DNA of 64,000 nt from assembly GCA_947176895.1 (NCBI GenBank), contig CAMWSK010000003.1:84827-148826 (forward strand), in the 5' to 3' direction. This stretch comes from an uncultured Prevotellaceae bacterium (GTDB lineage Bacteria > Bacteroidota > Bacteroidia > Bacteroidales > Bacteroidaceae). The position numbers were made by a program, and so were the translations under genes. Below the pieces are notes generated by a model. That model had not been told where the DNA came from. It did not search any database and was given only the letters and a program-made list of their open reading frames with translations. Below, piece by piece: positions 61,546 through 64,000 of the stretch (the stretch's first letter is position 1; each line of letters starts with the position of its first letter).

Positions 61546-63777
61546 ATGAGATGGCTTGGAAAGATATATCGTAGGGTAGTGGCCGGGGGTGTGGTGTCTG
61601 TGGCCATTGCCTCATGCAGCGTGTCACGCTTTATTCCCGAGGGCGACTATCTGCTGGACGGGGCTGAGGTGCGGACGGACACCAAAGAGTTGCCGTCCGT
61701 TCAGTTGCAAGGCTATATCCAGCAACATCCCAATACCCGTTGGCTGAGTTTTGCCAAGGTGCCCATGCTGCCTTGGATGATAAGTGGCCGGGATACCACC
61801 AAGCGTATCAATCGTTTTCTGCATCGGGTGGGGCAGGCTCCGGTCATCTATGATCCGGTGAAGGCGAGCACCACACGGCAGGATGTGGAGACGGCTGTAA
61901 GGAACATGGGTTACCTGTCTGCGAATGTTCGTGTTGTGGAGCGTTCGAAAAAGAAAAAGATGAAGGTGACCTATCTGGTGGAAACCCATGAACGCTACCG
62001 TGTGGACCAGGTGTATCAACATGTCAACGACTCCGTGATAGGCGCACTATTGAACGGGACGGACTCCAAATCATTGCTTCAAAAAGGGATTCCCTTCGAC
62101 GTCAATCTGCTGGAGCAGGAACGCGTTCGCCTGAACACGCTGATACGTAACCACGGATACTATCGGTTCAACAAGGACAACATACATTTTCGTGCCGACA
62201 CCACGGGCGGGCCCGACAAAGTTCGCTTGGCCGCTGTCATCGACGCACAGGGGCAGCAGGCCTATCATATTGGCAATGTAAACTTCCGCACGGATACCAT
62301 CGTGGGGCGAAAATCTATTCGGGAGAATGTGCTGAAGGCAAAGACACACCTGATTCCCGGTCAGATTTACCAGGACAAGAAGTTGCAACGCACCTATAAC
62401 GGACTCAGCACTTTGGGAGCTGTGGTCAGCAGTAATGTGCAGCTGGAACCCGCAGAGGATGACAGTCTGAAGCTGGACGCCATGGTCAGCGTGCTCACGG
62501 CCAAACCACACACCTTTGACGTCGAGCTTGAAGGCACGAACAGTGCGGGAGATTTCGGCGCAGCCGTGAGCTTCGGTTACCGGAACCGCAACATCATGCG
62601 CGGCTCTGAAGTGTTCGGAATAAAGGCGCGTGGCGCGTACGAGGCCATACGCGGACTGAACGGATATGAAGACCAAGACTATATAGAGTATGGAGTGGAG
62701 GCTGCGCTGACCTTCCCCGACTTGAAGATGCCTTGGGTGTCAAGAGACTTCCGACGCAACATCACGGCTACGAGCGAGGTGTCGCTTAACTATGACAGTC
62801 AGGACCGCCCCGAATTTCATCGCCGCGTTGTGACGGGCGCCTGGCGCTACCGATGGCATGCCGATGACCGCAGACGGCAGCACCGACTTGACCTCATAGA
62901 CCTTAACTATGTGTTCATGCCCTGGATTTCGCCGACCTTCAAGAAAGATTATCTGGATAACGAGGAATCGCGCAATGCCATCCTACGTTATAATTACGAG
63001 AATCTCTTCATCATGAAGCTGGGATATATGCTGACACTCAGCTCACAACCCTTGGCACTCAACACAGGCAGCTATGGCACCAACGCATGGAACATGCGAA
63101 TAGGTGTGGAGAGTGCCGGCAATCTGCTTTACGGTATCACGAATCTGTTCAACACCGCAAAAAATTCCGAAGGATATTATCAGGTGTTCAACATCGCCTA
63201 TGCACAATATGTCAAGGGGGATTTTGACTTTACCAAGAGCTTCCGCCTGAACAACGAGAACTCCCTGGCTTTTCATTTCGGACTCGGAGTGGCTTTTCCA
63301 TACGGCAATGCCACGATTCTGCCCTATGAAAAAAGATATTTCAGCGGAGGAGCCAACAGCGTGAGAGGATGGAGCGTGCGTGGTTTGGGACCAGGTCGGT
63401 TCCGCGGACGGGACGGCAGAATCGATTTTATCAATCAGACAGGAGACATTAAGCTTGACATGAACCTGGAGTATCGGACCCACCTGTTTTGGCTTATTGA
63501 TGGAGCCGTGTTTGTGGATGCGGGAAATATATGGACAGCGAGAGACTATGAGGCCCAACCCGGCGGACAATTCCGATTCAAGTCTTTTTGGAAAGAGATA
63601 GCCGTGGCCTATGGTCTGGGGGTTCGTCTGAACTTCAATTACTTCATTCTGCGTCTTGATGGTGGCATGAAGGCGGTCAATCCGTCTTACACAGACTCAT
63701 TCCATCATTTCCCAATCATTCATCCACGCTTCAAGCGCGATTTCGCCCTTCACTTCGCCGTGGGACTTCCGTTCTAA
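61546..63777 (+). CDS. tamL: TamL-type BamA-superfamily outer-membrane lipoprotein
   Basis: 743 aa. Short signal ending in a lipobox (SVAIASCSVSRF), as in Bacteroidota TamL, which replaces the lipid-free TamA. Three or so POTRA domains to ~330 (TTRQDVETAVRNMGYLSANVRV, NTLIRNHGYYRFNKDNIHFRAD, YNGLSTLGAVVSSNVQLEP), then a 16-strand barrel containing the Omp85 signature region YFSGGANSVRGWSVRGLGPG. It assembles outer-membrane proteins with TamB, which is not in the window. Divergent from the SpoU methyltransferase gene, an arrangement I recall as common in Bacteroidales. Confidence 0.92.
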   Translation: MRWLGKIYRRVVAGGVVSVAIASCSVSRFIPEGDYLLDGAEVRTDTKELPSVQLQGYIQQHPNTRWLSFAKVPMLPWMISGRDTTKRINRFLHRVGQAPVIYDPVKASTTRQDVETAVRNMGYLSANVRVVERSKKKKMKVTYLVETHERYRVDQVYQHVNDSVIGALLNGTDSKSLLQKGIPFDVNLLEQERVRLNTLIRNHGYYRFNKDNIHFRADTTGGPDKVRLAAVIDAQGQQAYHIGNVNFRTDTIVGRKSIRENVLKAKTHLIPGQIYQDKKLQRTYNGLSTLGAVVSSNVQLEPAEDDSLKLDAMVSVLTAKPHTFDVELEGTNSAGDFGAAVSFGYRNRNIMRGSEVFGIKARGAYEAIRGLNGYEDQDYIEYGVEAALTFPDLKMPWVSRDFRRNITATSEVSLNYDSQDRPEFHRRVVTGAWRYRWHADDRRRQHRLDLIDLNYVFMPWISPTFKKDYLDNEESRNAILRYNYENLFIMKLGYMLTLSSQPLALNTGSYGTNAWNMRIGVESAGNLLYGITNLFNTAKNSEGYYQVFNIAYAQYVKGDFDFTKSFRLNNENSLAFHFGLGVAFPYGNATILPYEKRYFSGGANSVRGWSVRGLGPGRFRGRDGRIDFINQTGDIKLDMNLEYRTHLFWLIDGAVFVDAGNIWTARDYEAQPGGQFRFKSFWKEIAVAYGLGVRLNFNYFILRLDGGMKAVNPSYTDSFHHFPIIHPRFKRDFALHFAVGLPF

Positions 63778-63794
63778 AAATTAAGGGAAACTAA

Positions 63795-63828
63795 AAAGAG
63801 AGACTCTCAAAACTGAGAATCTCTCTTT
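63795..63828. terminator. Bidirectional terminator between tamL and tRNA-Lys
   Basis: AAAGAGAGAcTCTCA / TGAGAaTCTCTCTTT stem with a short AAAC loop; A-run on one side and T-run on the other serve both strands. Confidence 0.75.
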
Positions 63829-63831
63829 CTG

Positions 63832-63904
63832 TACGCCCTCAGGGATTCGAACCCTGGACCCATTGATTAAGAGTCAATTGCTCTACCAACTGAGCTAAGG
63901 ACGC
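63832..63904 (-). tRNA. tRNA-Lys (CTT)
   Basis: The minus strand folds as GCGTCCT TA GCTC AGTTGGTA GAGC A ATTGA CTCTTAA TCAAT, then the T arm CAGGG TTCGAAT CCCTG and AGGGCGT A. Anticodon loop CTCTTAA gives anticodon CTT (Lys). First acceptor pair is G-U. 73 nt, CCA not encoded. Confidence 0.95.
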
Positions 63905-63947
63905 AAAAGTTGACTTGTTCTGTTTATACCGCCAAGCCTTGCGGTTG

Positions 63948-64000
63948 TACGCCCTCAGGGATTCGAACCCTGGACCCATTGATTAAGAGTCAATTGCTCT
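63948..64000 (-). tRNA. tRNA-Lys (CTT), second copy, cut by window end
   Basis: From T63948 the sequence is identical to the first copy as far as it goes (T arm, variable loop, anticodon arm), so it is a tandem duplicate 43 bp upstream on the minus strand. The 5' portion is outside the window. Confidence 0.9.

Overview
The window looks like a chromosomal segment of a Bacteroidales bacterium, most likely Prevotella or a close relative. Supporting signs are the Bat aerotolerance operon, a TamL-type BamA lipoprotein, the rpmB-rpmG-DUF4295 cluster, Bacteroidota promoters with the TAnnTTTG -7 box, weak Shine-Dalgarno use, many lipoproteins, and an HU/LysM membrane protein. The genus is inferred from gene content. 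All family names below come from reading motifs and from memory; no database was searched.

Layout. 0-4.4 kb: the 5' end of a lipoprotein gene behind a cobalamin riboswitch (minus strand), a small periplasmic helical protein, a conserved hypothetical, a saccharopine-dehydrogenase-family enzyme and recA. 4.4-9.5 kb: an accessory stretch with two unknown small genes, an FKBP isomerase, a GNAT-Vat fusion, an AraC regulator, a CatA-like acetyltransferase and decayed gene remnants, ending at the 3' end of tRNA-Arg(ACG). 9.7-14.4 kb: htpG and a ClpC-type ATPase, apparently one chaperone operon with a textbook sigma-54 -24/-12 element. 14.8-27 kb: gyrA, two TPR/periplasmic proteins, an unusual two-module histidine kinase with its response regulator and a small membrane protein, then a UvrD/PcrA helicase. 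27-31 kb: a minus-strand operon of a CapA-like protein, a DUF3160 lipoprotein and a small lipoprotein. 31.3-36.6 kb: LptD, a small conserved protein, a BACON-like lipoprotein and MltG. 36.6-39.2 kb: NhaC, RsmG and an MBL hydrolase (minus). 39.5-46.1 kb: translation and envelope housekeeping genes (map, tsaD, rpmB, rpmG, DUF4295, ftsY, rimO, HU, HU-TM-LysM). 46.1-48.9 kb: an AT-richer insert with a large imperfect hairpin and two unknown lipoproteins. 48.9-57.8 kb: the Bat operon, with BatB and BatC fused, plus a PAP2 phosphatase. 57.8-64 kb: an Arg/Ser/His-rich secreted protein, ispE, an acidic hypothetical, a SpoU methyltransferase divergent from tamL, and two tandem tRNA-Lys(CTT) genes, the second cut by the window edge.

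The signal least explained by genes is a family of six intergenic arrays of about 21-bp palindromes (core ACATGnnCATGT). They repeat at 21-22 bp, two helical turns, and four of the six lie between divergent genes. Two of them share longer flanks with a compensatory base change in a side hairpin. Other points worth a check are the HU-TM-LysM protein as a possible nucleoid to peptidoglycan tether, the 166-nt hairpin downstream of a promoter at 46.24 kb, the sigma-54 clpC-htpG operon, the GNAT-Vat fusion, and several near-leaderless promoters.
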